Positions 1 through 9,487 are shown, counted from the stretch's first letter. The stretch is 64,000 nucleotides of DNA from Micromonospora lupini (GCF_026342015.1 NZ_JAPENL010000001.1:2046001-2110000); one strand, 5' to 3'. The notes: generated by a model not told the origin, from the sequence alone. A program made the numbers and translations.

Positions 1-27
1 TCGAGCCCTAGACGAGTAAGTCTCAAG

Positions 28-108
28 CTAAGTGGCCGAGTCTGCGCTGCCCCTACCGGCGATGTCCGGCGCGGAGCCGTGCACCGGCTCGAACAGGCTC
101 GGATGATC
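28..108 (-). pseudogene. C-terminal fragment of an isopropylmalate/isocitrate/tartrate-type dehydrogenase
   Basis: The minus frame reads HPSLFEPVHGSAPDIAGRG and stops shortly after. This is the highly conserved 'FEPVHGSAPDIAG' segment near the C-terminus of the beta-decarboxylating dehydrogenase family (LeuB, Icd, TtuC). Nothing of the upstream catalytic or NAD-binding parts can be read before it: the frame continues to about position 318 but is not recognisable. It is therefore a short relic, and the exact paralogue cannot be told. Confidence 0.5.
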
Positions 109-334
109 GCACTCGGGGCGCGTTCGACCGTCCGTGCACTCAGCCGCGACGCCTCGGGCCTGGCTCACGAACGGGTAGCGAGCGGACCAGCCTGGCGTCT
201 GTCCGGATCGGTCGCTCGTGTCCCACAGTGATGGGATCGCGCCGACCCGGGCGCACAAATCGTGCCCCCGAGTCGGCGCGACAATCGGCAGCCCGTTACC
301 GGCGGCCGAACGTGACACTCACCTCCGGCGCTGG

Positions 335-3034
335 TCAGGAGGCTACGAACTGCCACTGCTGGTTGGTCCCGCCGTTGGCGGTCCATTGCACGACCTGGGC
401 CCCGTCGTTTGTCGAGGCGGCGTAGACGTCGGCTGCCAGTCCGCTGCCGCGGGCGACGATTGTGTAGTAGCCGTCACCTGTGGGTCGTAGGTACCACGAC
501 TGGTTGGTGCCGCCGTTTGCCGACCATTGCTGTAGTTGCAGGCCCTGTGTGGTGCTGCCGGCGTTGACGTCGAGCATCTTTCCGGAGGCGGTGTAGCGCA
601 GGGTGTAGGCGTCCTGGGTGGTGCTGATCGTCCAGGTGGGGGTGCCGCTCTGCTGGATCGCTTTGGCGCCGTCGGCGGTGGAGTTACCGGCGATGGCGAG
701 GGGCTTGCCGCTGTTGCGGTTGACGATGCGGTAGGTGCCTGCTGCGGGTCCGGTTGCGCCGCTTCCACTGAGGTTGAGGTATTCGACGGAGTCGGTGAAG
801 ACGGTGCTGCCGGACTTGGCGGTCGACAGTTGCAGGTAGACGCGGCTTCCGGTGGCGGGCGCGGTGAAGGACACCGGTTGGGTGACCCGCGTGCCGAGCG
901 GGACGGTCAGGGTGCTGTTGCCGGACGCGACGACCGCGCCGGTCGGGCTGTCCAGGCGGGCGGTCCAGGTGAAGCCCACCGAGGTGTTGGTGAAGTCGTC
1001 GTTGAACACGGTGACGTTCCGGGTCACCGTGGTGTTGCGGGCGTAGCTGGGCACCGCCGACGGCAGCGGGAAGCTGCCGTTCGAGTCCGAATTACCGGAG
1101 GCGGACCAGTACGGGAGGTCGACCGCGGCCACCGGGTTGAACGCCGCCTGCACCCGCTGGATCTGCGCGTTGCTCCACGGGTCGCTCAGATTGTCCACGC
1201 CGTAGATCGGATGACCACCCTCCTCCGGGGTGAAGTCGGTGGACCGCACGCCCGGCACCACGCTGGCCCAGGCGGACAACAACGTGTACGGACGCAGATC
1301 GGTGGCACCCTTGCCGCGCTTGGCCAGGGTTGCCGTGGCGAACCACTCGAAGCCCTGCTTGTTGTTGCATGCCGGCCAGATGAACTCGCCCTCGCCGTCG
1401 GGCCGCCCATTCACGGTGATCAGGCCCTCCCCGTACCTGCCGAAGCCGTCGACGTAGTGCGGGATCACCGCGAAGTTGGCGTACGTCATCCCGGGATACA
1501 GGCTGACATTCCCGCCGACGCCCACCTCGACAATGACCGGCCGGGTGCCGTCGGCGCCGTTCATCGCCGCGTACAGGTCCTTCTCGAACTGCTCGGAATC
1601 CTGGCCGCTCTGGTTCGGCTCGTTGTTCTGACTCCAGCGAATGATCGCGGGGTGGTTGCGGTCGCGCAGGACCAGCGCTCGGGCGTGGTTGACCATGTTG
1701 TCGTGCCCGACGGAGTTCTGCCACTCCTGCGAGGATTGGGAGCCGCGAATCGCGACCTCGTCGATGATCATCAGGCCCATCTCGTCGGCGACATCCAACA
1801 TGTACGGGCTTCCGGGCTCCTGGTGGATGCGCACCACGTTGTAGTTCAGCCGCTGGTAGTTGTCCACCGCCTGTGGCCAGCCGCCGTTGCCTGACGACGG
1901 GGGCAGGAAGCCGGGCAGGGTGTGGTACGCGTCGCCCTTGCCGCCGTTGTTGATCCGGTCGTAGTCGCCACCCTGGAGGTTGTCGCCGCGGAAGTTCACG
2001 CGCACGCCGTTGAGGTAGTAGTAGTCACCGTTCTGGGTGGCCTCCCGGAACCCGAACCGGGACGTGGCGTCGCTCGTGCGGCCGTCGTCGGTGACGGCAT
2101 GCACCGCCAGCCCGTGCAGCTGCGCTCGGTACCCCGACCGGTACGGCACGTTGGGCCACCAGTACGAGGTGCTGTCGAGGTTCCACGCGACAGGCCCGAC
2201 GGTCACGGTCGCGGTCGAGCGGGCCGCCACGGTGACCGTACGGCTGGGCAGATCCGGGTAGCTGAAAGCCGTTCCGTTGTTGGACGACAGCGACCCGGTC
2301 AACGTCACCGACCGGGAACTGTCAGACGTGTTCCGCACCGTCACGTCGTAGGTAAGCGTCTTGTTCGCCACCGACGTACGCACGAATGTGTCGCTGACGT
2401 ACACCGCCGGGTACACCCGCAGGAACGCGGACCCGAAGATCCCCTGCGGGATCGCCTCGGACCACGTGGCGGCGTCGGGCACCAGGTACCGGCCGTTGGA
2501 TGCCTTCAACGCGCCGCGGCCCTTCACGTTCACCGTGACCGTATGGGTGGTGCCGGGCGCCGCGTATGCGCTGATGTCGAAGTTCGACGGGGTGAACGCA
2601 GTCGTCTGGGTGGCGACCACGCGGCCGTCGACGGAGAGTGTCGCCTGGTGGTTGACGGCGCCGAACTCGATCCAGGTCGACTGCGGCTGTCCCGAGTCCG
2701 GCACGGTGATGCTGCGCGAGTACACCGCCTCGTTCACGGTGGTGAAGCCCTGCTTGTACCAGCCGCCACCGGGCACCGCGATCGTGGTCGCCGCCCGGCC
2801 CGCAGGCGTGAAGGTCCACGTCCCGGCCAGGTCGACCGAGGTGATCGCGGCGTTACCGGCTGCCACACCGTCAAGTCCGGCGGCCGCGACACTCTGCGGC
2901 GCGGCCAGGGCCGACCCGGGGGCCACCAGGGGCAGGCCACCAAGCGTCAGCGTCAGGCCGAGCGCCACGGTTGCGGCCAGCCCTCTGGCCGACGCCGACA
3001 ATCGGCCACCCCAGCGGACGTTCGTACGATGCAC
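335..3034 (-). CDS. Secreted glycoside hydrolase family 2 protein with C-terminal ricin-type lectin domain
   Basis: An 899-residue secreted glycosidase. Residues 1-44 are a Sec signal peptide (basic start, hydrophobic core, ALA before APQS). GH2 jelly-roll, immunoglobulin-like and TIM-barrel parts follow (about 60-640). The segment RDRNHPAIIRWSQNNEP carries the expected acid/base Glu472 after Asn471, and GEGEFIWP holds the likely nucleophile Glu550. After a beta-sandwich linker, residues 765-899 form a ricin B/CBM13 lectin with QxW motifs (QQW about 835, QSW 845, QQW 892). The substrate is not readable; beta-galactosidase, glucuronidase or mannosidase-like activity on plant or fungal glycans is possible. 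A divergent LacI gene and the palindrome at 3102-3115 upstream suggest sugar-controlled repression. Confidence 0.9.
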   Translation of the reverse strand: MHRTNVRWGGRLSASARGLAATVALGLTLTLGGLPLVAPGSALAAPQSVAAAGLDGVAAGNAAITSVDLAGTWTFTPAGRAATTIAVPGGGWYKQGFTTVNEAVYSRSITVPDSGQPQSTWIEFGAVNHQATLSVDGRVVATQTTAFTPSNFDISAYAAPGTTHTVTVNVKGRGALKASNGRYLVPDAATWSEAIPQGIFGSAFLRVYPAVYVSDTFVRTSVANKTLTYDVTVRNTSDSSRSVTLTGSLSSNNGTAFSYPDLPSRTVTVAARSTATVTVGPVAWNLDSTSYWWPNVPYRSGYRAQLHGLAVHAVTDDGRTSDATSRFGFREATQNGDYYYLNGVRVNFRGDNLQGGDYDRINNGGKGDAYHTLPGFLPPSSGNGGWPQAVDNYQRLNYNVVRIHQEPGSPYMLDVADEMGLMIIDEVAIRGSQSSQEWQNSVGHDNMVNHARALVLRDRNHPAIIRWSQNNEPNQSGQDSEQFEKDLYAAMNGADGTRPVIVEVGVGGNVSLYPGMTYANFAVIPHYVDGFGRYGEGLITVNGRPDGEGEFIWPACNNKQGFEWFATATLAKRGKGATDLRPYTLLSAWASVVPGVRSTDFTPEEGGHPIYGVDNLSDPWSNAQIQRVQAAFNPVAAVDLPYWSASGNSDSNGSFPLPSAVPSYARNTTVTRNVTVFNDDFTNTSVGFTWTARLDSPTGAVVASGNSTLTVPLGTRVTQPVSFTAPATGSRVYLQLSTAKSGSTVFTDSVEYLNLSGSGATGPAAGTYRIVNRNSGKPLAIAGNSTADGAKAIQQSGTPTWTISTTQDAYTLRYTASGKMLDVNAGSTTQGLQLQQWSANGGTNQSWYLRPTGDGYYTIVARGSGLAADVYAASTNDGAQVVQWTANGGTNQQWQFVAS

Positions 3035-3101
3035 GGTTACCTCCTGTGACTCACCCAGCAGCTTCGCAACACCGGTTCAGGGCACAGCCTCAGGCCGATA
3101 C

Positions 3102-3115
3102 TCGAATCGATTCGA
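3102..3115. promoter_or_regulatory. Probable LacI-family operator upstream of the GH2 gene
   Basis: TCGAATCGATTCGA is a perfect 14-bp palindrome with the central CG typical of LacI-family operators. It lies about 70 bp upstream of the GH2 start, where a repressor would block transcription. Assignment to the adjacent LacI protein is inference, because the sites in front of the repressor gene have a different sequence. Confidence 0.55.
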
Positions 3116-3550
3116 CAAATCCGCCGGCGTCGCCGACCACCCAGGGAAGGGCGGTTGCGGCCGAATACATAGATATGCATTAATGGGCGTGTCGAGCGTG
3201 AAGTCAAGGTTTCAACACGGTTACTTCCTGCTCTCGACGCCTCACAAGCTTCCGGTGGCCGCCGATGAGTACGACCCTTCCGGAGTCCCAGGGCATCACG
3301 CTCGGGCGCTCCGCGTCACCGGCCTACCAGCGCGACGCCGGTCGATCAGCGAACCGATTCGCCTCTGCGGCGCCCGGCCGCGTGACACGCCGAAGGCGTG
3401 GACAGCACTGTGGTCCTCGGTGAAGTCGGCGGGCGTCCCGGCCCGCCTCGTTCGGTTCGAACCTGGGGTTAGGGTGTGGCAGGGAAGGTGCTTCGCCAGC
3501 GTCAGGGGCGGGTTGCGGGATCGTGATGGCGAGCGTCTGAGTGCGCAGAA

Positions 3551-3587
3551 ATGACTGCGCAATCAGGCAGACATGACTGCGCAATCA
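3551..3587. promoter_or_regulatory. Tandem LacI-type operators upstream of the lacI-like gene
   Basis: The 15-mer ATGACTGCGCAATCA occurs twice, at 3551-3565 and 3573-3587, offset by 22 bp (two helical turns). Each copy contains TGACTGCGCAATCA, a near-perfect palindrome (one mismatch) with a central CG as in LacI-family operators. The sites sit 70-100 bp before the repressor start and suggest cooperative autoregulation. Confidence 0.6.
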
Positions 3588-3654
3588 TACAGGACTATGG
3601 CCGGCGATGGGAGGTGCCGTGACGCGACTGGTGAGGCCGGGTGGAAGCCCTCCG

Positions 3655-4749
3655 ATGCCGCGTAGCGTGGACGTCGCGCGGCTGGCCGGCGTCTCCCAGA
3701 AGACGGTGTCCAGGGTCCTCAACGACGAGCCGTATGTCTCGGCCGACGTGCGCCGACGTGTCCTGGACGCCGCCGCGGAGCTCGGCTACCGGCGCAACCA
3801 GGCGGCCCGGGCGCTGGCCTCCGGGCGGACCCGGTCGATCGGCGTGGTGACGCTTGGCAGCGCCTTTTACGGTCCCGCGTCGTGGCTCATGGGCATCGAG
3901 CGAGCGGTCCGGGAGATGGGCTACACGCTGCGGGTGGCCACCACGATCGAGGGCGACCCGGGCGGCATCGCGAGCGCCCTGGCGTCGCTGTTGGACCAGG
4001 GCGTGGACGGCGTCGTCATCTCCGAGCCGATCGACGAGGGCGTCGGCCTCATCAGCGTCGACGTGCCGGTCCTGGTCCTCGGCGCGCCGCCCACCTTCAC
4101 CGCGCCGCAGGTGGTGACCGCCAGGGTCGGCGCGGGTCGGCTCGCGCGGGCCGCGACCGAGCACCTGCTGGAGTTGGGGCACGCGACCGTCCATCACCTG
4201 GCCGGCCCGCAGCGGTGGTATTCGGCACGGGACCGCCTCGCCGGCTGGCGCGAGGCGCTGCGAGCCCACGGCGCGGACGAGCCGCCGGTCGTCGAGGGCG
4301 ACTGGTCGGCCGCATCCGGCTACGCGGCAGGTCGGGAACTGGCCGGCGACGGCACCGTGACCGCGGTGTTCGCCGCGAACGACGACATGGCGATCGGTCT
4401 CATCCGCGCGCAGCTCGAGGCCGGGCGCCGGGTGCCCGAGGACATCAGCGTCGTCGGGTTCGACGACATCCCGGTCGCCGCCTACGTCAGTCCCCCGCTC
4501 ACCACCCTGCGGCAGCCGTTCGACGAGGTCGCGCGGCAGGGCCTCGCGCTGCTGGTGCAGGTCATCGAGAAGCCGGACGTCGAGCTTCCACCGGCGGCCG
4601 ACCAACCGGTCGAGCTCGTCGTCCGCGCCTCGACGGCGCCACCACCGCCCCGGCTGATCCCGGGACGTGGCCGCCGAGCGATCCCCCATGCCCACGGCGG
4701 CCCGCACGGGCAGCTCGCCGGCAGCGAAGTCCCATCCACCCAGCCCTGA
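3655..4749 (+). CDS. LacI-family transcriptional regulator
   Basis: A sugar-responsive repressor of about 364 residues. The N-terminal helix-turn-helix and hinge helix read SVDVARLAGVSQKTVSRVLN. The periplasmic-binding-protein-like sensor follows, with SIGVVTLGS opening it and VFAANDDMAIGLI and DISVVGFDDIPVA as typical later blocks. The ATG at 3655 is chosen because GGAAG lies 7 nt upstream and the HTH then starts directly, as is usual. GTG 3619 (GGGAGG 4 nt upstream) and ATG 3607 are in-frame alternatives. Two operators precede the gene, and it is divergent from the GH2 glycosidase, the likely target. Confidence 0.9.
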   Translation: MPRSVDVARLAGVSQKTVSRVLNDEPYVSADVRRRVLDAAAELGYRRNQAARALASGRTRSIGVVTLGSAFYGPASWLMGIERAVREMGYTLRVATTIEGDPGGIASALASLLDQGVDGVVISEPIDEGVGLISVDVPVLVLGAPPTFTAPQVVTARVGAGRLARAATEHLLELGHATVHHLAGPQRWYSARDRLAGWREALRAHGADEPPVVEGDWSAASGYAAGRELAGDGTVTAVFAANDDMAIGLIRAQLEAGRRVPEDISVVGFDDIPVAAYVSPPLTTLRQPFDEVARQGLALLVQVIEKPDVELPPAADQPVELVVRASTAPPPPRLIPGRGRRAIPHAHGGPHGQLAGSEVPSTQP

Positions 4750-5030
4750 TCAGCGTCGATCCGTCCACCTACGGCGGCACGTCACCCGAGACCCGCACCG
4801 GCCGTCGTCGACGAGCGGCGGTAGCACCCACGTACGGGCGAAGATCGGAATCTCCTTGGACCAATCGACGCCCCGGCTATCGATGCCGCCACGGCCACAC
4901 CCGCACAAGACTCGCCGACGATCCCCGCCTCCCCAGCGGGGCCCAAACTCCACATGACCTGGTGAGCCGCAGGCCCCGACACTGCCAATCTCCGACGGTA
5001 AGCGCGCCGCGGACGGACGCCATTTCCTGT
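4750..5030. other. Intergenic stretch without a recognisable gene
   Basis: No frame here gives a recognisable protein. It contains the 46-bp sequence at 4968-5013 that recurs at the right end of the tRNA-Leu island, so it may be decayed integrated DNA. Confidence 0.4.
4968..5013 (+). repeat. 46-bp dispersed repeat, copy 1
   Basis: This stretch begins CGCAGGCCCCGACACTGCCA and matches 56773-56818, directly after the Fic gene, with about five mismatches over 46 bp. There is no obvious palindrome. The other copy sits near the right end of an integrated island, so this copy may be the scar of a related element. Confidence 0.5.
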
Positions 5031-5342
5031 CTACCGAATTGGAGCCATGCGGCCGGTCATACCAGCAGGCATTCCAGACTCACAGTCACAGATATGCCTC
5101 CGCCTGCGCCAACACGTCCGCTGGGCGGCCGTGCTGCCGTCCCCCTCACGAGGTGGACGGATCGGCGTCGCGACGGCGGAGCGCGCGAGAGGCACCGCGA
5201 CGACAACCCACGTGCCACTCACGCCGAAGCCGAGCATCAGCACGGCAAGGAGTCCCGAGATGATCCCCAGCAGCACCGCTGCGACTCGACGAGAACCTGT
5301 CGGGCTGAGGCCGGCAGCAGGCACGGAGGTAGGGACCTGCAC
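5031..5342 (-). CDS. Possible small membrane protein
   Basis: A GTG-started frame of 103 residues with a strongly hydrophobic stretch (RVAAVLLGIISGLLAVLML, then GTWVVVAVPLA), compatible with one or two membrane segments. Third-codon GC is high over the first two thirds. The C-terminal third is Arg/Cys-rich and looks less protein-like. No family is recognised, no good ribosome binding site is visible, and it may be spurious. Confidence 0.3.
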   Translation of the reverse strand: MQVPTSVPAAGLSPTGSRRVAAVLLGIISGLLAVLMLGFGVSGTWVVVAVPLARSAVATPIRPPREGDGSTAAQRTCWRRRRHICDCESGMPAGMTGRMAPIR

Positions 5343-5492
5343 CGTGGCCGGCCCACGTACCGCGAACTAGGTAGTTCTTGCCGATGTGTAGCGGTTGGCG
5401 TCTTGGCACGATCGCATCTGTCGGGTGTGGATCTAGCGGCTCGCTCTCCTGCCCGGCGATCCGATGGTCAGTGACCGCAGAGAGGCTTCACG

Positions 5493-5978
5493 ATGGAGAA
5501 CATTACGGACACCGACGAGGCCGGCATTGACGTGTCGGCCCCGGTGGTCAGCCGCCACAGCGTCACGGTGACCGCGTCGGCGGAAGCCGTGTGGCGGATC
5601 CTCACCGACATCGACGCGTGGACAACCTGGCTGCCGGAAATCCCGTACGCACGCGTGGAAACACCCGGTCCGCTCGCCCCGGGGTCCGTGTTCCGCTGGT
5701 CGGCCGCGGGCATGGAGATCGAGTCGACGATCGTCCAGGTACGGCCGCGAGAACGCCTCGTGTGGCGGGGATACGGCGACGGACCGGACGGGGTCCTCGG
5801 TGTCCACGTCTGGGCGCTCACTCCGGCCGGCGACGGTGTGGAGGTGTCGACCGAGGAGTCCTTCGCGGGCCCGCCTGTCGATGCCGACCCTGGGCCGTTC
5901 CAGGAAGGCCTCGACAGGACCCTCGCCATGTGGCTGGAACGACTCAAGGGCACCGTCGAGGCGGTGTCCGCCTCGTGA
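5493..5978 (+). CDS. SRPBCC (START-like) family protein
   Basis: A 161-residue cytoplasmic protein of the SRPBCC/polyketide cyclase superfamily: VTVTASAEAVWRILTDIDAWTTWLPEI is the usual opening strand, helix and WP loop. PGSVFRWSAAGMEIESTIVQV and ERLVWRGYG form the central sheet, and a long C-terminal helix (LDRTLAMWLERLKGTVEAV) closes the ligand cavity. These proteins bind hydrophobic ligands; the ligand is unknown here. The stop overlaps the GTG of the next gene (GTGA), so the two SRPBCC proteins are probably translationally coupled and may act together. Confidence 0.85.
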   Translation: MENITDTDEAGIDVSAPVVSRHSVTVTASAEAVWRILTDIDAWTTWLPEIPYARVETPGPLAPGSVFRWSAAGMEIESTIVQVRPRERLVWRGYGDGPDGVLGVHVWALTPAGDGVEVSTEESFAGPPVDADPGPFQEGLDRTLAMWLERLKGTVEAVSAS

Positions 5979-6610
5979 AGAATCGTGTGTTTGCCGTCGC
6001 GACGGCAGTGGTCGTGGCCGGCCTCGTGGGCACCGCAGGTGCGCCGGCTCGGGCCGAGGTCAGGCGCGATGTCGGTGCCGACCACGCGACGGTGCGATGT
6101 GCGGGAAGGACTGTCGACACCACGGCGAAGATTCGCTATCGGACGGAGACGACGATCGACGCTCCGCTACGGACCGTCTGGAAGTTGCAGACCGACGTGG
6201 AACGCTGGCCGTCGTGGCAGAAGCCCGTCTTGTCCAGCAAGCGGCTCGATCGCGGCCCACTGCGTCCCGGATCGTCGTTCCGGTGGACGACACCGGTCCC
6301 CGAGACCGCGCTGAATCCCGCCACGACCCTCGTCGTCACGTCCACCGTCCGCCAGCTTCAACACCAGAGGTGCCTTCGGTGGGACGGCCCGGCGATCGGA
6401 GTAGGGCTGCGCATCGACGAGGGGGTGCACGTGTGGACGTTCACCGAGATCGACGGCCGGGTTCTCGTGCGTACCGAGGAGACGTGGCGCGGTGACCAGG
6501 TGGAGCAGGACGTCGATCTCTCCACCGCGGCCCTCAGGGCGGGCCTGGAGACGTGGCTGACAGAGCTGAAGACGCGTGCCGAACGGGAGTGTGATCGGCC
6601 CCGGCGCTGA
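5975..6610 (+). CDS. Exported SRPBCC family protein
   Basis: A 211-residue protein starting at GTG 5975, which shares GTGA with the stop of the preceding gene. Residues 1-27 are a signal peptide (KNR start, AVVVAGLVGT core, ARA before EVR). The mature part repeats the fold of the upstream protein: ETTIDAPLRTVWKLQTDVERWPSW, then PGSSFRWTTP, LRWDGPAIG, and a C-terminal helix LRAGLETWLTELKTRAE. It is therefore a secreted or surface paralogue of its neighbour. Secretion is unusual for this fold and points to an extracytoplasmic hydrophobic ligand. A hairpin terminator follows. Confidence 0.82.
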   Translation: MKNRVFAVATAVVVAGLVGTAGAPARAEVRRDVGADHATVRCAGRTVDTTAKIRYRTETTIDAPLRTVWKLQTDVERWPSWQKPVLSSKRLDRGPLRPGSSFRWTTPVPETALNPATTLVVTSTVRQLQHQRCLRWDGPAIGVGLRIDEGVHVWTFTEIDGRVLVRTEETWRGDQVEQDVDLSTAALRAGLETWLTELKTRAERECDRPRR

Positions 6611-6619
6611 GGTGACCCA

Positions 6620-6654
6620 AGGGCCCCGCCGGTCGCGTACCGGCGAGGCCCTTT
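6620..6654. terminator. Intrinsic terminator between converging genes
   Basis: A 14-bp stem with one mismatch (6620-6633 against 6639-6652), five-base loop CGCGT, followed by TTT on the plus strand. It lies between the SRPBCC operon and the converging LuxR-family gene. Confidence 0.7.
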
Positions 6655-6679
6655 CGTCGCTCGGTCGGCCCGGGCCTTG

Positions 6680-9376
6680 TCAGCGGAGTAGTTCTCGTAG
6701 CTGCCGGCGTGAGGTGATGCCCAGTTTGCGGTAGAGGTTGCGTAGGTGGGCGTCGATCGTTCGCGGGCTGACGAACAGCAGCGCGGCGACTTCCTTGGTG
6801 CCTGCGCCGGAGGCGACCTTGCGGGCGACGAGTAGTTCGCGGGCGGTCAACCCCGCGAGCGGGTCGGCGTCGTCGGCCAGGGTCGGCTCGCCGATGGCGT
6901 CCAGTTCGCGGGCGGCGCGGCCGGCGAACCCCCGCGCGCCGATGGTGGAGAGCAGTTCGTGCGCGGCGCGCAGTTCCACCCGCGCCTCGGCGCGACGGCC
7001 GACCCGTCGCAGCCACTGCCCGTAGAGCAGTCGGGCACGCGCGTAGTGGACTCGCATCCTGCTCCCGGCGAACCGGCTGATCGCGGCGCGGTAGTGGTCC
7101 TGCGCGCCGAGCCCCGGGTCGAGCAGCGCGCTCGCAAGTAGATGCGCACCTGTCGTCCACGCGTTCGGGTTGACCCGTGCGACATCCCCGATCCATTTAG
7201 CCGATTCCTTGGCTTCTTCGGGACGTCCGACGTACGCGGCGGCTTCGACCAGCTCGTGGTGGAAGACGGAGGCGGCGTACGCCCCGCGCCGGTGCTGGTC
7301 CCGTACGAGCAGCAACGCGTCGATCGCGGCCTGATGGTCGCCGCTGCCGTTGCACAGGACGCCGATCGCGTAGTGCAGCGCGGTGGGTTTCACCCCCACC
7401 CAGTCGCGCAGCTTCTGCCGGACCTCGCGGAACCGATCGACGTCCCCGCTCCAGGCGGCAAGCATCAGGTCGGAGCCGACGAGGTTTGACGTCCCGGCGG
7501 CTTCGTCGACCGCACGCGCCTCGATGATGCAGACCTGCGCGTCGGCGAAGCGACCCACGATCGTCCGGGCGACCGCCTGGAAGCGCAACGCATGGGGAAG
7601 GATCGCGTAGGCGCCCTGCGCCCGGGCGAGTTCCACCTGACGGTCGGCGATGTGCTCCATGGCATCGCAGTCACCGATGTCGACGCTCAACACACAGGCA
7701 CGTTCCATCCACCATGGATCCGCGCCGGGCGTGCGGGCGTGGTCCCGGAAGGCGTCGACCGTACGGCGCATCAGGGGCATCGCCTCCTCCACCGGGCGGA
7801 GATGCTGCTCGACCAATGCCCGCAACAGCAGGTCGACCGGACGTGGCGGCTGACGCTGGGGCACCCGTTCCCGGATGTGCAGGGCGAGCCGCCGTAGCCT
7901 CCCCGGCTCGTCGACGCTGAACATGAGCGACGCGAACGCCTCCAGGTAGGTCTCGCGGACCTCGTCGGGCCCCACGCCGTCGGCCGCGTCGATGAGCGCG
8001 ATCGTCGCCGGGATGGTGCGCGCCACGTGATAGTCGATCGTGGCGCGCAGCAGCCGCGCGGCGTGGCGGTCGGCGGGGTCCGGGTGGAGACGCTCGGCCT
8101 CGTCCACCAACTCCCGGGCGGCAGAAGGTGCCCCCGAGCCCAACCGAGCCCTGGCCGCAGACAACAACCGGCGGGCCCGCCGCGACCGGCCGGGTGTCAG
8201 TCGGGCCGCGCGCTCGAGGAACGCGGCCACGGCCGCGAGTCCGCCGCGGCGCTGTGCTCGTCCGGCCGAACGCTCCAGCTCGGCCGCGATCTCCTCATCC
8301 GGACCGGTGATCGCGTTCGCCTGGTGCCAGACGCGACGGTCGGGATCGACGTCGGCGTCCGTACCGGCGGCGAGCGACGCGTGCGCCTGCCGTCGCGCCC
8401 CGGCGCCAATCGACAGGTACACCGCGGAACGCGCCAACGGATGCCGGAAGTGCACCCGGGGCCCGGCCACCAACAGGCCGCTGTCCTCGGCCGCGGCCAG
8501 GTCCACGGCGTCCAGCCCCTGGATCGCCATCGCGCGGCGCAGCAGAACGAGGTCGCCTGTCGGCTCCGCCGCGGCCAGCGCCAGAAGCGAGCGCGTGGGT
8601 GCCGGCAGCCGCAGGAACCGACTCACGAACCGGTGCTCCACGGCGCGGTGCCCGGCATCCCCGGGTAGCCCGAACGGTCCGGCGTCGCGGGCGAACTCCA
8701 CCAGGGCGAGCGGGTTGCCGGCCGCTTCGGCGAGGATCCGTTGCACGATCGCCGCCTCGTGGCCGAATGGTGCCCGATACCGCAGCAGGGTGAGGGATTC
8801 CGAATCGGTGAGCCCGGTGAGAGTGAGGGCGGGTAGGCGACCGAGTGCCGACACCGAGGCGGCGTCGCGGCCAGCGAACACCATGGCGACCCGCTCCGCC
8901 GCAACGCGTGCCGCGACGAAGGCCAGTACCTGCCGCGAGCCGGCGTCGATCCACTGCACGTCGTCGACCACGCAGAACACCGGCCCGCGCCGGCCTACGG
9001 CACTCAGCAGGCCGAGAACGGCCAGGCCGACGAGCATCGGGGTCGGCGTGGCCCCGGCCTGCAGCCCGAACACCGCGTCGAGCGCGCTCCGCTGCGGTAC
9101 GGGGAGCCCAGCGCGGTGGTCGAGCACTGGCGCGCACAACTGGTGCAGCGCCGAGTAGGGCAGCTCGCTCTCGAACTCGACACCACCGGCCCGCAGCACC
9201 CGCCAACCGTCGAGCCGCGAAGCGGCCGCATCGATGAGCGTCGACTTGCCGATCCCCGCATCACCGAGAACGAGCATCGCCCCGCCACGGCCCCGCGCCG
9301 CAGCTGCCGTCACCGAGGCGATCTCGTCCAACTCCGCCTCGCGAGCGACGAACAATCCCGACCTGATATCTGTCAT
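6680..9376 (-). CDS. LAL-type LuxR-family transcriptional regulator
   Basis: A large ATP-binding LuxR regulator (MalT/LAL type) of 898 residues from ATG 9376. The N-terminus opens FVAREAELDEI, typical of AAA_16 domains. Walker A is GDAGIGKST (about 38-46), and a Walker B-like stretch is VFCVVDDVQWIDAGS. The middle is a helical TPR-like region. The C-terminus has the LuxR HTH: LTARELLVARKVASGAGTKE, then PRTIDAHLRNLYRKLGI. The longer in-frame start upstream adds 25 unconserved residues and is rejected. Such proteins activate metabolic or antibiotic gene sets in response to a small molecule. No target can be named; the neighbours share no obvious pathway. Confidence 0.88.
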   Translation of the reverse strand: MTDIRSGLFVAREAELDEIASVTAAAARGRGGAMLVLGDAGIGKSTLIDAAASRLDGWRVLRAGGVEFESELPYSALHQLCAPVLDHRAGLPVPQRSALDAVFGLQAGATPTPMLVGLAVLGLLSAVGRRGPVFCVVDDVQWIDAGSRQVLAFVAARVAAERVAMVFAGRDAASVSALGRLPALTLTGLTDSESLTLLRYRAPFGHEAAIVQRILAEAAGNPLALVEFARDAGPFGLPGDAGHRAVEHRFVSRFLRLPAPTRSLLALAAAEPTGDLVLLRRAMAIQGLDAVDLAAAEDSGLLVAGPRVHFRHPLARSAVYLSIGAGARRQAHASLAAGTDADVDPDRRVWHQANAITGPDEEIAAELERSAGRAQRRGGLAAVAAFLERAARLTPGRSRRARRLLSAARARLGSGAPSAARELVDEAERLHPDPADRHAARLLRATIDYHVARTIPATIALIDAADGVGPDEVRETYLEAFASLMFSVDEPGRLRRLALHIRERVPQRQPPRPVDLLLRALVEQHLRPVEEAMPLMRRTVDAFRDHARTPGADPWWMERACVLSVDIGDCDAMEHIADRQVELARAQGAYAILPHALRFQAVARTIVGRFADAQVCIIEARAVDEAAGTSNLVGSDLMLAAWSGDVDRFREVRQKLRDWVGVKPTALHYAIGVLCNGSGDHQAAIDALLLVRDQHRRGAYAASVFHHELVEAAAYVGRPEEAKESAKWIGDVARVNPNAWTTGAHLLASALLDPGLGAQDHYRAAISRFAGSRMRVHYARARLLYGQWLRRVGRRAEARVELRAAHELLSTIGARGFAGRAARELDAIGEPTLADDADPLAGLTARELLVARKVASGAGTKEVAALLFVSPRTIDAHLRNLYRKLGITSRRQLRELLR

Positions 9377-9487
9377 CAGCTTCTGCGTGTCGCCGGACGA
9401 ATGGTGCCCTCCGGTTGTTCGGCCCCACCGATGGTATCCAGAGCAGGGCACCGACCGGGACGGGCGCAGGGTCCGGAGTCGGCGCTC

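Noticed and set aside
3882..5474. 530-codon plus-strand frame through lacI and beyond
   Set aside because: Out of frame with the conserved LacI protein and composed mainly of Arg, Gly, Pro and Ala.
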